NCBI GenBank assembly: GCA_003222395.1
Contig: QHWB01000064.1
Span: 113,338 to 177,337, forward strand
Length of the DNA: 64,000 nt
Source of the DNA: Acidobacteriota bacterium
Lineage (GTDB): Bacteria > Acidobacteriota > Vicinamibacteria > Vicinamibacterales > CAVVIG01
Direction: 5' to 3'
Of this stretch, positions 42,407-51,465 are shown piece by piece. The first letter of the stretch is position 1; each line of letters starts with the position of its first letter. The position numbers and the translations under genes are program-made. The notes under the pieces are model-generated. The model had not been told where the DNA came from. It saw nothing but the letters and a program-made list of their open reading frames with translations, and ran no database searches.

Positions 42407-43554
42407 CGGCGGGTGGCGGCCTCGACGACAGCATCGATGACGCGCTGCTGATCGACCTCCGACAGCGACGCGAACATCGGCAGGAAAATCGACTCCGCCG
42501 CGACTCGCTCGGTTACCGGCAACGACACGCTCCCAAAACGACCGCGATAGAACGGCTCGAGATGAATCGGCGGAATGCCGCGGCGGCACGAGATGCCCTG
42601 GTTCACGAGATTGCCGAGCAAATCGTCGCGATCGACGCCGCATCCGGGCAGCAACCGTAGACCATAGGACTGGTACGCGTGATCGGCATACGGCGGCCGT
42701 GCCGGAGTCTGCAATCCCGCAATCGGCGCGAACGCCTCGTCGTAGCGCCGAGCGATGGCCCTGCGGCGAGCGAGCAGCCGATCGAGCTTCGCGAGCTGCT
42801 GGATGCCGATGGCCGCCTGCACGTCGGTCATGCGGTAGTTGTACCCAAGCTCGCGATACTCCTCGTAGACCATCCCTTTCGCCTGATGACGGGCATGGTC
42901 CGACACCGTCGCCGCGAACGATCGGAGGCGACGCGCGCGTTCGGCGGCGGCGGCATCGTCGGTCGTGAGCATTCCGCCCTCGCCCATCGAGATCGTCTTG
43001 CGCGGATGAAAGCTCCAGCACGCCGTGTGTCCCTGCGCGCCGATGTGCCGTCCTCGATACGTCGACCCGATCGCGCACGCGGCGTCCTCGACGATGGTGA
43101 TACCGTGCTCTTCAATCGCCTTCAGCGCGTCGAGGTCGGCGGCGAGGCCGACCTGATGGACCGGGATGATGGCCTTCGTCCGGCGGCTGACGCGCCGCAG
43201 CGCGTCGGCCGGATCGATGTTCCACGTCTGCGCGTCGATTTCGGCGAACACCGGCGTGCCGCCCGCGTACAGGACCGCGTTGGCGGTCGCTATGAAGGTG
43301 TACGACGGACAGACGACCTCGTCGCCGGGGCCGACGCCGGCGAGGATCAGCGCCAGATGAAGGGCCGTCGTGCACGACGTCGTCGCGACCGCGTGCGCGG
43401 CACCTACCCGTTCAGCGAAGAGCGCTTCGAATTCCGCGACTCTCGGCCCCTGGCTGACCCAACCGGTGGCGAGCACCGCCGCGACTGCGTCCGCCTCTGC
43501 GCGATCGAATTCCGGACGCGAAAACGGCACATCGCGTAGCGAGATCGCCGTCAT
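42403..43554 (-). CDS. DegT/DnrJ/EryC1/StrS sugar aminotransferase
   Basis: A 383-residue PLP enzyme that aminates a keto-sugar nucleotide. Landmarks are MPFSRPEF-like DVPFSRPEFDRAE at the start, TSCTTALHLALILAGVGPGD, CPSYTFIATANAVLYAGGTP, VEDAACAIGSTYRG, and the PLP lysine in SFHPRKTISMGEGG (about residue 185). GYNYRMTDVQAAIGIQQL is also typical. Together with the upstream Gfo/Idh oxidoreductase and LbH acetyltransferase it matches the WbpB-WbpE-WbpD steps that put a 3-acetamido group on a UDP-sugar, commonly an N-acetylglucosaminuronic acid. The ATG at 43554 overlaps the epimerase stop by four bases. Confidence 0.9.
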   Translation of the reverse strand: MTAISLRDVPFSRPEFDRAEADAVAAVLATGWVSQGPRVAEFEALFAERVGAAHAVATTSCTTALHLALILAGVGPGDEVVCPSYTFIATANAVLYAGGTPVFAEIDAQTWNIDPADALRRVSRRTKAIIPVHQVGLAADLDALKAIEEHGITIVEDAACAIGSTYRGRHIGAQGHTACWSFHPRKTISMGEGGMLTTDDAAAAERARRLRSFAATVSDHARHQAKGMVYEEYRELGYNYRMTDVQAAIGIQQLAKLDRLLARRRAIARRYDEAFAPIAGLQTPARPPYADHAYQSYGLRLLPGCGVDRDDLLGNLVNQGISCRRGIPPIHLEPFYRGRFGSVSLPVTERVAAESIFLPMFASLSEVDQQRVIDAVVEAATRR

Positions 43555-44561
43555 TTTGGAATCGGCTGCCAATTGACTGGCTGCTCCTGTGCGGCGACGG
43601 CGCCAATATCCGGGTAGGCGTCGCGAAACCAGTTTACGTATCGGCGAATGCCATCTGTGATATCGACGAGCGGCGCGAATCCGAGCTCGCGGCGCGCGCG
43701 AGAGATATCGCCGTAATGGCGCCGAACGTCGGCCGGCCGATCGGGACCATGCTCGGCGCGAAGATCGACTCGGCCGCACTCCCGGAGAATCAGGTCCACC
43801 ACCCGATTGACGGTGACTTCCTCGCCGCGCGCGATGTTGACCGACTCACCGACGAGATCGGAGTCGCCCGCCAGCAGGATGCCGCGAACCGTGTCTTCGA
43901 CGTACGTGAAATCGCGGGTCTGTTCGCCGTCGCCAAAAACGAGCGGCGGGCGGCCGCTCAGGATGCGCACGACTGATTTCGGAATCAGCTCGCCGTAGGC
44001 GCCCTCGAAGTGCGCGCGCGGTCCGTATGTGTTGAATGGACGCGCGATGATCGTTTCGAGGCCGTACGTGCGATGGAACGCCATCGTGTAATGTTCGCCC
44101 GCCAGCTTGCTGGCGCCGTAGATCGTGGTCGGATCGCGCGGGTGATCCTCCGACATCGGCACGGTCTTCGCCGATCCGAACGCCTCCGAAGATGAAACGT
44201 ACACGAACCGCCGGATGCGGGCGGCGACCGCGGCCGTGAGAACCCGGAGCGTCCCTTCGGTGTTCACCTTGTGCACGAGCTCAGGGTCGAACAGCGACAC
44301 GCGGACGCACTGCGTCGCCAGGTGAAACACCGTGGCCACGCCGTCGAACAGCGGCGTCAGACGATCGCCGTCGAGCACGTCGGCGACGTGCAGCTCGACA
44401 CGGCCGCTGGGGAGATGATGCGCAAGGTTCTCTCGCCGTCCCACCGACAGATTGTCGATGACGACCACACGATCGCCGCGCGCGACGAGCGCGTCGACGA
44501 GGTGACTTCCGATGAACCCCGCTCCTCCTGTGACCGCCACGCGACGTCGCCCGGCCGCCAT
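43551..44561 (-). CDS. NAD-dependent sugar-nucleotide epimerase/dehydratase (extended SDR)
   Basis: A 336-residue extended SDR. The cofactor loop VAVTGGAGFIGSHLVDAL is at residues 8-25, the catalytic Ser in VYVSSSEAFG, the YxxxK pair in TTIYGASKLAGEH, and the substrate-binding region ARPFNTYGPRAHFEGAYGEL with GDGEQTRDFTYVEDT. It resembles UDP-glucose or UDP-glucuronate epimerase/decarboxylase-type enzymes; sequence alone does not settle the reaction. Being embedded in the oxidoreductase-acetyltransferase-aminotransferase set, it probably epimerises one of the amino-sugar nucleotides. Its ATG shares one base with the acetyltransferase stop (TGATG). Confidence 0.88.
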   Translation of the reverse strand: MAAGRRRVAVTGGAGFIGSHLVDALVARGDRVVVIDNLSVGRRENLAHHLPSGRVELHVADVLDGDRLTPLFDGVATVFHLATQCVRVSLFDPELVHKVNTEGTLRVLTAAVAARIRRFVYVSSSEAFGSAKTVPMSEDHPRDPTTIYGASKLAGEHYTMAFHRTYGLETIIARPFNTYGPRAHFEGAYGELIPKSVVRILSGRPPLVFGDGEQTRDFTYVEDTVRGILLAGDSDLVGESVNIARGEEVTVNRVVDLILRECGRVDLRAEHGPDRPADVRRHYGDISRARRELGFAPLVDITDGIRRYVNWFRDAYPDIGAVAAQEQPVNWQPIPK

Positions 44562-45040
44562 CAGCGTTCCTCGATCCGGCGCAGCACGCGCGCGGGATTT
44601 CCAGCCACGATAGCGCCCGCAGGGACGCTCTTCGTCACGACGCTGCCGGCGCCGACGATGGCGTTCTCGCCGATTTCGACGCCGCAGAGGATCGTCGCGC
44701 CGGATCCGATTGTGGCGCCGCGCCTGACGATCGTCGGAACCATCGTCCAGTCGCCGTCGCCCTGCAGCTCGCCGGAGGCGGTGACGGCTCTCGGGAATCG
44801 ATCGTTGATGAACGTCACGCCGTGGCCGACGAAGACGTGATCCTCGATCTCGACGCCTTCGCAGATGAACGTGTGGCTCGAAATTTTCACGCGGCGTCCA
44901 ACCTTCGCGCCCTTCTGAATCTCGACGAACGTGCCGATGCGGCTCTCGTCGCCGATCTCGCATCCGTAGAGATTGACGAAATTGTAGATCCGGACGTCTC
45001 GACCCAGCTTCACGTCGTCCGCGATTGCGACGCATTTCAT
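44561..45040 (-). CDS. left-handed beta-helix sugar N-acetyltransferase (WbpD/WlbB-like)
   Basis: A 159-residue hexapeptide-repeat protein: [20 protein letters not shown], then [20 protein letters not shown] and a second coil block [20 protein letters not shown], closing with [16 protein letters not shown] loop between the blocks contains [13 protein letters not shown] with the N-D-x-x-P pattern typical of WbpD/WlbB acetyltransferases, which acetylate the 3-amino group of UDP-2-acetamido-3-amino-hexuronic acid using acetyl-CoA. Its ATG overlaps the oxidoreductase stop by four bases, and gene order oxidoreductase-acetyltransferase-(epimerase)-aminotransferase supports this role. Confidence 0.88.
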   Translation of the reverse strand: MKCVAIADDVKLGRDVRIYNFVNLYGCEIGDESRIGTFVEIQKGAKVGRRVKISSHTFICEGVEIEDHVFVGHGVTFINDRFPRAVTASGELQGDGDWTMVPTIVRRGATIGSGATILCGVEIGENAIVGAGSVVTKSVPAGAIVAGNPARVLRRIEER

Positions 45041-46053
45041 ATCGTGATCCGCCGTCCTTCGTTGCGCAGCGACTGCTCCGCCGCCTCCAGCATCGAGACG
45101 ACACGGATGCCTGCTGCCGCGCCGGTCATCGGCTCGCGGCGCTCGGCGATCGCCGACGCGAATTCGGCCGTGACCAGCGACAGCGCTTCACGGCGATCGT
45201 GTTTCGGCGCATACATGTCGCCGGTGCGGTACGAGACGAGAATCTGGCGGCGCGCTTCGTAGTCCTGGATGGAGAAGTCGACGCCTTTGTCGTAGACGCG
45301 GACCTTCTCGCGCGGATCCATGTCGTCGTACACCAGCATGCGCTGGCGGCCGCCGAGCAGCATCTGGCGGATCTTCACCGGCGCGAGCCAGTTGACGTGA
45401 AAGTGACCCAGAAAGCCGTTCGCGAAGTGGACGGTGATGTATGCGATGTTCTCGTGCGCGAATCCTGCCATCGACGATCCGTTCGCCGACACCGACACCG
45501 GCCGCTCGTCGACCAGGTAATCCATCACTGCGAGATCGTGCGCGGCCAGGTCCCAGATGACGTTGCTGTCGGTCTGGAACAGGCCGAGGTTCACGCGCAC
45601 CGAGTCGAGATACAGCAGCTCGCCCAGCTCGCCGCTGTCGATGATGCCGCGGATCCGCCGCACCGCGCCGTTGTACACGAACGTGTGATCGACCATCAGC
45701 CGGACGCCCTGCTTCGCCGCCAGCTCGCCCAGCGTTTCGGCTTCGCGCCGGGATGCCGCGAGCGGCTTCTCGACGAGCACGTGCTTGCCCGCCTCGATGG
45801 CGGCGCGCGCCAGCGGAAAATGCGTGCTGAGCGGCGTCGCGATGGCGACGGCGTCGATCCGATCGGCGTCTATCGTCGACGCGGCGGAGTCGGCGACCGC
45901 GACGCCCGCGTGACGGCGCGCGGCGGCGGCTCTGCGGTCGGCGCGCTCGTCGGCGATCGCCGCAAGGCACAACCCGTCGGTCTCCGCGATGTTCCTCGCG
46001 AGGTTCGGTCCCCAGTAGCCGTAGCCGAGGACTCCGACCCGAATCTGTTTCAT
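45037..46053 (-). CDS. Gfo/Idh/MocA sugar-nucleotide oxidoreductase (WbpB/WlbA-like)
   Basis: A 338-residue dehydrogenase with the N-terminal NAD fold [19 protein letters not shown] and the EKP motif in [18 protein letters not shown] near residue 92. The C-terminal Gfo/Idh/MocA domain includes [30 protein letters not shown] and [23 protein letters not shown] is a hallmark of the WbpB/WlbA subgroup, which oxidises C3 of UDP-GlcNAcA before transamination. It follows an AT-rich inverted repeat and may begin a new transcriptional segment. The UDP-sugar 6-dehydrogenase that would precede it is not in the window. Confidence 0.88.
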   Translation of the reverse strand: MKQIRVGVLGYGYWGPNLARNIAETDGLCLAAIADERADRRAAAARRHAGVAVADSAASTIDADRIDAVAIATPLSTHFPLARAAIEAGKHVLVEKPLAASRREAETLGELAAKQGVRLMVDHTFVYNGAVRRIRGIIDSGELGELLYLDSVRVNLGLFQTDSNVIWDLAAHDLAVMDYLVDERPVSVSANGSSMAGFAHENIAYITVHFANGFLGHFHVNWLAPVKIRQMLLGGRQRMLVYDDMDPREKVRVYDKGVDFSIQDYEARRQILVSYRTGDMYAPKHDRREALSLVTAEFASAIAERREPMTGAAAGIRVVSMLEAAEQSLRNEGRRITI

Positions 46054-46191
46054 GAGATTTCAGATTTCAGATTGCTGATTTCAGATTGATTTCAGATTGA
46101 TTTCAGATTCTAGATTTCAGGTTGATGAGAGTTCCGATTCAAATCTGCAATCAGAAATCAATCTGAAATCAAAAATCTCAAATCAGCAATC
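46054..46191. repeat. AT-rich tandem and inverted repeat between GT4 and oxidoreductase genes
   Basis: This 138-base gap is the only sizeable one in the operon and is strikingly AT-rich. The left half is a run of GATTTCAGATT-type units. The right half carries their reverse complement: the 17-mer at 46077-46093 pairs perfectly with 46154-46170, and AGATTGCTGATTT at 46069-46081 pairs with 46180-46192, with an extra block between them. The whole could fold as a long cruciform or RNA hairpin, acting as a terminator, attenuator or mRNA-processing site. No promoter motif is obvious. Confidence 0.7.
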
Positions 46192-47370
46192 TCACGGATC
46201 CATGAGCTCGCGGTAGGCATCGAGCCACACGCGGCTGGATCGTTCCACGGTGAAGCGGTCGACGACGGTCGCGCGCGCGCAGCGTCCGAGCTCGCGGGCG
46301 CGGCGGCAGTCGCTGGTCAACTCGGCGAGCGCGTTCGCCCACGCGTCTTCGTCGTCGGGCGGCACGAGCCGGCCGTTGACGCCGTCCTGAATCAGCACGT
46401 CGGTCGATCGTTCCAGCCTCGACGCGACGCAGGCCAGCCCGCTCGACATCGCCTCGAGCAGCGCGAGCGGCATCGCCTCGCGCACCGATGGCAGCGCGAA
46501 CACGTCGGCCGCCGCGAAAAAGCGTTCGATGGCTGTGGTCGTGTCGGCGAAGATCACGCGGCCGGAGAGTCCTGCGGCCGCCGCCCCGGATCGGATTCGG
46601 TCGAAGAGCGCGCCGTCGATTTCATAGTACTTCGGAACGGTGGCGCCGACGAAGACGAGAACCGCCCGCGGATCGCGAGCGGCCTCGCGGCACCACGCGC
46701 GGAACACGGCGTCGGGCCGTTTGTCGCGCGAGAAGAAGCCGACGAAAAGCGTCACGCGCGCGTCGAGCGGCCACCCGAGCTCCGCTCGAAGCGCCGCGCG
46801 CGCCCCTTCGTCCGGCGGCGCGAAGCGCTGCGGGTCGACGCCGTTGGGCGCATAGCGCAGGCGCGATCGATCGACACCGGATGCCAGACACCGATCCATC
46901 AGCAGCGGACTCACGGGCAGGACGAGCTCGGCCTGACGGAACGACCAGGCACCAAGCACGCCCGCGCGGCCGGCCTCCGCCGGCTCGTCCTGCCCCGCCG
47001 TGTGCAGATGGAGAAGGATCCGCTTGCCGAAGAGGCGCGCCAGCGTCGTCACCGGCACGTTCTTGCGCGAGATGCCGTGGATGTGCACGAGGTCGAAACG
47101 ATCTCTTGCGGCGGCGAATTGCGCGGCCACTCGAATCGACGCGGCCGCGCGCGACGCGCGGCGCCTGACGTCCACCCGGGCGCGGTACACCGGAACTCCG
47201 TCGACGAGATCGCGCGGCGGCAGCGTCGGATCGACGGCCGTCGCCAGCACGGAGAATGTCGCGCGGCCGGCGAGCGCCGACGCGACGGCGCGAGCCTGGA
47301 TTCCGGCGGCGCTGATCTCCGGGTGGTACGCCCCGATGACGAGCAGCACGCGCGGGGCGTCAGGCGGCAC
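46192..47370 (-). CDS. GT4 family glycosyltransferase
   Basis: A 392-residue GT-B fold enzyme. The N-terminal domain begins VLLVIGAYHPEISAAGIQAR; the acceptor domain contains DLVHIHGISRKNV and ILLHLHTAGQDEP. The C-terminal GT4 domain has VTLFVGFFSRDKRPD and the E-x7-E motif in SVREAMPLALLEAMSSGL, where the glutamates contact the nucleotide sugar. Retaining chemistry is expected. No ATG fits; GTG at 47370 overlaps the preceding stop by one base (TAGTG). It is followed by the AT-rich inverted repeat, whose end touches its stop codon. Confidence 0.85.
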   Translation of the reverse strand: MPPDAPRVLLVIGAYHPEISAAGIQARAVASALAGRATFSVLATAVDPTLPPRDLVDGVPVYRARVDVRRRASRAAASIRVAAQFAAARDRFDLVHIHGISRKNVPVTTLARLFGKRILLHLHTAGQDEPAEAGRAGVLGAWSFRQAELVLPVSPLLMDRCLASGVDRSRLRYAPNGVDPQRFAPPDEGARAALRAELGWPLDARVTLFVGFFSRDKRPDAVFRAWCREAARDPRAVLVFVGATVPKYYEIDGALFDRIRSGAAAAGLSGRVIFADTTTAIERFFAAADVFALPSVREAMPLALLEAMSSGLACVASRLERSTDVLIQDGVNGRLVPPDDEDAWANALAELTSDCRRARELGRCARATVVDRFTVERSSRVWLDAYRELMDP

Positions 47371-48611
47371 TAGCCACCAGGCGCGAAGGTGCGGACAAGA
47401 ATGCCGTGGAAGCGTTCCGTCGTTCGGTGGATATCGAACGACTCGGCGACTCGATCGAAATCGGCCGACACGTGCAGCTCGCCGCGCGAGGCTCGGTCGA
47501 GCAGAACGCGCACCGTTTCCCCGATCGCGTCGACATCGTCGGGCGCCACGACGGGACACGCGAGGCTGCGGAGCAGGTCGGCCGAAGCGCCCTCGACCGG
47601 CGTCAGACCCAGAATCGGCTTGCGGAACATCAGATAGTCGACGAGCTTGCTCGGCAGAAACGGACTCGGGCCGGCCGACGGAGCGTCGATGACGAGCAGC
47701 ACGTCGGCGCGCGCCGCCGCAGCCAGGACATCCTCGATCGGCCGGCGCGGAGCAAACGACACGATGCCGCCGACACCGAGCTCACGCGCGGCCGCCTCGA
47801 ACTCCTGCACCTGCGGTCCGATGAATTGCACCGCGAGGCGCGCGCCGAGCGGCTGCGCGCGATCGAGATCCGCGAGCGCTCGAAGCAGCGGCAATGGAGT
47901 GCGAATGCCGCGGTAGAACCGGCCGGTGTACACGAGGCGCAGCGGGCCAGGTTCGCGAGGCGCGGCCGGCGGCAGCCGCCGCCGATCGAATCCGTGCGGA
48001 ACGACGTGCGCTTTGCGGCGCCAGGACGCCGGAAACTTGCGCATCACGAGATCGGCGGTCTGGCCGTTGACGAACACGATTGCGTCGGCCTGTCTGATGA
48101 CTTCGGCTTCCATGCGGCTCGCCGCCCGGCGCTGCGATCCGTTCACGCGTAGGTACGGACTGTCGGTCCACGGGTCGCTGAAGTGCGCCACCCACGGCAG
48201 CGAGGTGGAGTGGCGGACGCGCAGGCCGACGAGGTGATCGGACCAGGGCTGAGCGAACGTCACGAACCCGAGCGGCGGCTGGGCGGACGCTTCGCGGATG
48301 GCGGCGCGCGCGGCCGGTGCAACCCAAAGGCGCTCGCTGTCGGGCCAGCGCCGGAGCGATGGGACGAGCCGAAACGCGGCGCGCACCGGCAGCGACTCTT
48401 CGCGCGAGGGGACGCCAACCCGCCGCACGTTCCCGAGCGGCGCCGGGTCGCGGCCGTCGGGCCAATGCGGCCCGCCGCGGCGCGGCGCCAGGCACACGAC
48501 CGTTGATTCCCATCCGAGTTCTCCGAGATGTTCGAGCGTGCGCGAGACCTGGGTTGCGCGCGGCCCGTACATCGGCGGCATCTCCCACGAGACGGCGAGC
48601 AGCCGCCTCAT
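47370..48611 (-). CDS. GT4 family glycosyltransferase
   Basis: A 413-residue GT-B enzyme. It begins RRLLAVSWEMPPMYGPRATQ, with the G-P-x-A-T-Q pattern common in WcaI/EpsF-like transferases. AHFSDPWTDSPYLRVNG lies in the acceptor domain, VVPHGFDRRRL near the hinge, LRLVYTGRFYRGIRTPL at the start of the donor domain, and PSKLVDYLMFRKPILGL in the nucleotide-sugar site. Substrate unknown. The ATG at 48611 overlaps the preceding stop (ATGA); the longer frame upstream lies within that gene. Confidence 0.85.
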   Translation of the reverse strand: MRRLLAVSWEMPPMYGPRATQVSRTLEHLGELGWESTVVCLAPRRGGPHWPDGRDPAPLGNVRRVGVPSREESLPVRAAFRLVPSLRRWPDSERLWVAPAARAAIREASAQPPLGFVTFAQPWSDHLVGLRVRHSTSLPWVAHFSDPWTDSPYLRVNGSQRRAASRMEAEVIRQADAIVFVNGQTADLVMRKFPASWRRKAHVVPHGFDRRRLPPAAPREPGPLRLVYTGRFYRGIRTPLPLLRALADLDRAQPLGARLAVQFIGPQVQEFEAAARELGVGGIVSFAPRRPIEDVLAAAARADVLLVIDAPSAGPSPFLPSKLVDYLMFRKPILGLTPVEGASADLLRSLACPVVAPDDVDAIGETVRVLLDRASRGELHVSADFDRVAESFDIHRTTERFHGILVRTFAPGG

Positions 48612-50254
48612 CGCCGAGGCGCGATGACATCGCCGGCCAGGCGATCGCGCAGTCGGACGGAGTACAGATCGGCGATGCGATCGACGATCCGCCGCGTGTG
48701 CTCGCGCCACGTGTGGCGCGCGACCGCCTGCTGGCGCGCGGCGGCGCCGAGCGCGCGCCGTGCCGCCGCATCGGACGCGAGGCGCGCCATCGCATCGGCG
48801 AGCGCCTCGACATCGCCCGGCGGCACCAGCCAGGCCGTGCGACCGTGCTCGAGCGTCTGGCCGATCTGCTCGAGATCCGACGCGACGATCGGTCGCCCCA
48901 TCGCCATGTACTCGAACAGCTTGGTCGGCGAGCCGAAGAACGGCGTGCCGTCCGGGTTCGTCACGTGCGGCGACACGAGCAGGTCGGCGGCGGCGAGGTG
49001 CTCGGAACCATCGTCCTGCGGCACGAGGCCGGTGAACGCCGTCGCGTCGAGCGCGCCGCCGCTGACGAGGATCGCCCGCGTGGCCGCCGTACGCGCCCCG
49101 TCACCGATCATCAGCAGCCGCACCGCGTCTCGCAGCTCCGGATGACGCTGACGGAGCTGCACGTACGCGCGGGCGAGCACCTCTGCACCATGCCAGGGTC
49201 CGAACGTCCCGATGAAGCCGATGACGAAGTATCCGTCGAGGCCGTACGCGCGCCGGACCCGATCGCCGTTGATGTCCGGCCTATACAGCACGGGATCGAC
49301 ACCGTTCGGGTTGACGAGCACGCGGTCCGCCGCGACGCCCATGCGCCGCAGATCGGCGGCGATCGGGTCGCTGACGACAACGATCAGATCGGCGGCGTGC
49401 AGGTTCAGCGTCTCGATGCGCGTCGACAGCGCGTCGTATTTGAGCGGCCGTCCCCAATGACGGCTGACCCATACCTCCGATCCGTTGAACTCCAGCACCA
49501 GCGGCACGCCGAGCGCCCGTGAGACCGCCACGCCCGTATAGTTGCTCAGGCTGTATCGCTGATAGAGAAATGACACGCGACGCTCGTCGGCCACGCGCCG
49601 CACTACGCGCTCGAAGGGCGCGTTCAGCACGAAGGCCGGCAGCTCGCGGAAATTCCAGTACGCGTCGGAGGGCGCGACGGTCACGACCTCGATGCGCGGG
49701 TCGAGCGTGGGAATGTCGTCGGTCGTGATCAGAACAGGGGGGCCGGTGAAGTGTTCGAGGTTGTTCAGGACGCCGGCGGTGTGGCCGACGGATCCGCCGG
49801 CGCGAATCCCGAAGCTCAGGTCGGTTCGCAGGTAGAGCGGCGACGCCGACAAGTCGATGTCCGTTATCGTGCGAGGCTCGCCGACGATCGCTTCCAGCCG
49901 CGCGACCTCGCGCGTGATGCCGGCCACGACGTTGCGGACGCGCAGCGGCTCGAGCGCAAGCTCGGCGATCCAGCGGCCGAGAACGCCGAGCGAGATCTCG
50001 CGGCGCCGCCCGTCCGCATCCTCGATCGCGACCGATCCCCGACTGACGGCGTGCAACGCCAGCGCCGTCGCTACGGGACGCCCGGCGCTCGACACCCGAT
50101 GCACCAGCAGACGCGACTCGCCTGCGCGAAACAGCCGCTTCATCAGGCCGCCCGTCCGCAGCTCGGCGCGAAACTGATCGTACGTCAACACCGTTTCGCC
50201 CGGCGCCGGGTCCGGCGCCGGCATGCCGCTTCGCACCACCGTGAGCCGCGTCAT
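48608..50254 (-). CDS. GT4 family glycosyltransferase with extra N-terminal region
   Basis: A 548-residue protein. Residues about 1-145 have no recognised domain. From LYLRTDLSFGIRAGGSVGHT onward the sequence is GT4-like: FLYQRYSLSNYTGVAVSRAL, VLEFNGSEVWVSRHWG, ILVNPNG-like VLVNPNGVDPVLYRPDINGD, IGFIGTFGPWHGAEVLARAY and FFGSPTKLFEYMAMGRPIVA. The same motifs in the same order occur in the middle of the GT4-methyltransferase fusion at 54021-56630, so the two are paralogues. Its ATG overlaps the stop of the methyltransferase gene upstream, which matches the other parts of that fusion. Confidence 0.85.
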   Translation of the reverse strand: MTRLTVVRSGMPAPDPAPGETVLTYDQFRAELRTGGLMKRLFRAGESRLLVHRVSSAGRPVATALALHAVSRGSVAIEDADGRRREISLGVLGRWIAELALEPLRVRNVVAGITREVARLEAIVGEPRTITDIDLSASPLYLRTDLSFGIRAGGSVGHTAGVLNNLEHFTGPPVLITTDDIPTLDPRIEVVTVAPSDAYWNFRELPAFVLNAPFERVVRRVADERRVSFLYQRYSLSNYTGVAVSRALGVPLVLEFNGSEVWVSRHWGRPLKYDALSTRIETLNLHAADLIVVVSDPIAADLRRMGVAADRVLVNPNGVDPVLYRPDINGDRVRRAYGLDGYFVIGFIGTFGPWHGAEVLARAYVQLRQRHPELRDAVRLLMIGDGARTAATRAILVSGGALDATAFTGLVPQDDGSEHLAAADLLVSPHVTNPDGTPFFGSPTKLFEYMAMGRPIVASDLEQIGQTLEHGRTAWLVPPGDVEALADAMARLASDAAARRALGAAARQQAVARHTWREHTRRIVDRIADLYSVRLRDRLAGDVIAPRR

Positions 50255-51465
50255 GCGCGTACAGCCTTTACGATGAGATTCCAGCCGGCCACGCGCTCGA
50301 CGATCGCGCGCAGCGGCCGAAGCGGCAGCGGAAGCTCCTCCGACGTCAGCTGCCGCTGCATGATGACGACGTCCTGGAACGCCGCGAACAGCGCGCGGAG
50401 ACGGTCACGCGTATAGACCTTCACGAGCGGCCGCGCGTCGTTGCCCGAGATCTCGACCGACTGCGACAGAATTTCGCCCATCGACTCGCGCCGCAGCCGC
50501 CCTTCGACGAGACCGCGCCGCCACACCTGCTGCCGCCAGTAGTGCCACGACGACTCGGCGTACAACATCGCGATGACGCGGCCGCCCGGCCTCAGCACGC
50601 GGCGAACCTCGCCGACGAGGCGCGCGGTATCGGGCGTGTGGTGCAGCACGCCGTGGCTGTAGACGAGATCGAAGCTCGCATCGGGAAATGGAAGCGTCTC
50701 TGCATCGTGGTGGATGAAGCGGCCGGTCAGACGGCGCAGCCGGAAGTTTTCCTCGGCGAGGCGCAGATGGCCGCCGGACAGGTCGACGTCCGTGACCCGC
50801 GCGCCGTGTCGTGCGAACTGCGCGAGGTCGGTGCCGATTCCGCCGCCGATTTCGAGCACGTCCTCGCCGGCGTGCCGATCGAATTCCATCACGGCCGGCA
50901 TCCACGGCGCATAACGCCGATAGCGGTGCGTTTCGATTTCGTGGAACCAGTCCAGCGTGCGCGGCACGCTCCGATCGGCGTAGTGCGAGCCGACGGGGTT
51001 CTCGTCCCACTGCGCCTGGGCCGCGTCCTTGTAGTCGTCGCCGGTCTCAATCCGAGTTGCAGCGGCAGCTGCGGAAACCGGCGACGCCGGATCGCCGGCG
51101 CGCGCGCGGCGCGGCAGGTGCGACGCGATTCGAGCGAACGGCGCCAGAACGGCGGCGACGCGGCGGAGACGTCGGTAGCTGCGAAGGCGTTCGCGATCGA
51201 CGGTCTCGACGGCGCGCTCGCGCGGCCAGTACAGCCACGCGCGTTTGCCTGCACCAATCGCCGCTCCGAGCGCCGTCAACTGAGCCGGGCCGAGGACGCC
51301 GCCTTCCGCCTCGACGACCAGGTCGCGTGGACCCGCGCGGTCGTCAACACCACCGGCCGACGATGTTTCGATCGTGGCGCGCGCGCGCTCGACCGTCGGA
51401 AGCCGCGACGGATTGGAGACCGCGAAGCACTGACGACCAGCGACGTACAACGCGTCAACGGACAA
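50251..51465 (-). CDS. SAM-dependent methyltransferase with shared N-terminal domain
   Basis: A 404-residue protein. Residues about 45-120 form a small domain with GKRAWLYWPRERAVETVDRE followed by LRSYRRLRR; a near-copy opens the fusion protein at 54021-56630. The methyltransferase domain begins at ETGDDYKDAAQAQWDENPVG (about 150), with motif I VLEIGGGIGTDLAQFARHGA, then VTDVDLSGGHLRLAEENF and LVYSHGVLHHTPDTARLVGE. The C-terminal region ends ERVAGWNLIVKAVRA. The last 250 residues are closely similar to the last 250 of the fusion. Probably methylates a glycan or its lipid-linked precursor. The start at 51465 overlaps the SGNH gene by 11 bases. Confidence 0.85.
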   Translation of the reverse strand: MSVDALYVAGRQCFAVSNPSRLPTVERARATIETSSAGGVDDRAGPRDLVVEAEGGVLGPAQLTALGAAIGAGKRAWLYWPRERAVETVDRERLRSYRRLRRVAAVLAPFARIASHLPRRARAGDPASPVSAAAAATRIETGDDYKDAAQAQWDENPVGSHYADRSVPRTLDWFHEIETHRYRRYAPWMPAVMEFDRHAGEDVLEIGGGIGTDLAQFARHGARVTDVDLSGGHLRLAEENFRLRRLTGRFIHHDAETLPFPDASFDLVYSHGVLHHTPDTARLVGEVRRVLRPGGRVIAMLYAESSWHYWRQQVWRRGLVEGRLRRESMGEILSQSVEISGNDARPLVKVYTRDRLRALFAAFQDVVIMQRQLTSEELPLPLRPLRAIVERVAGWNLIVKAVRA

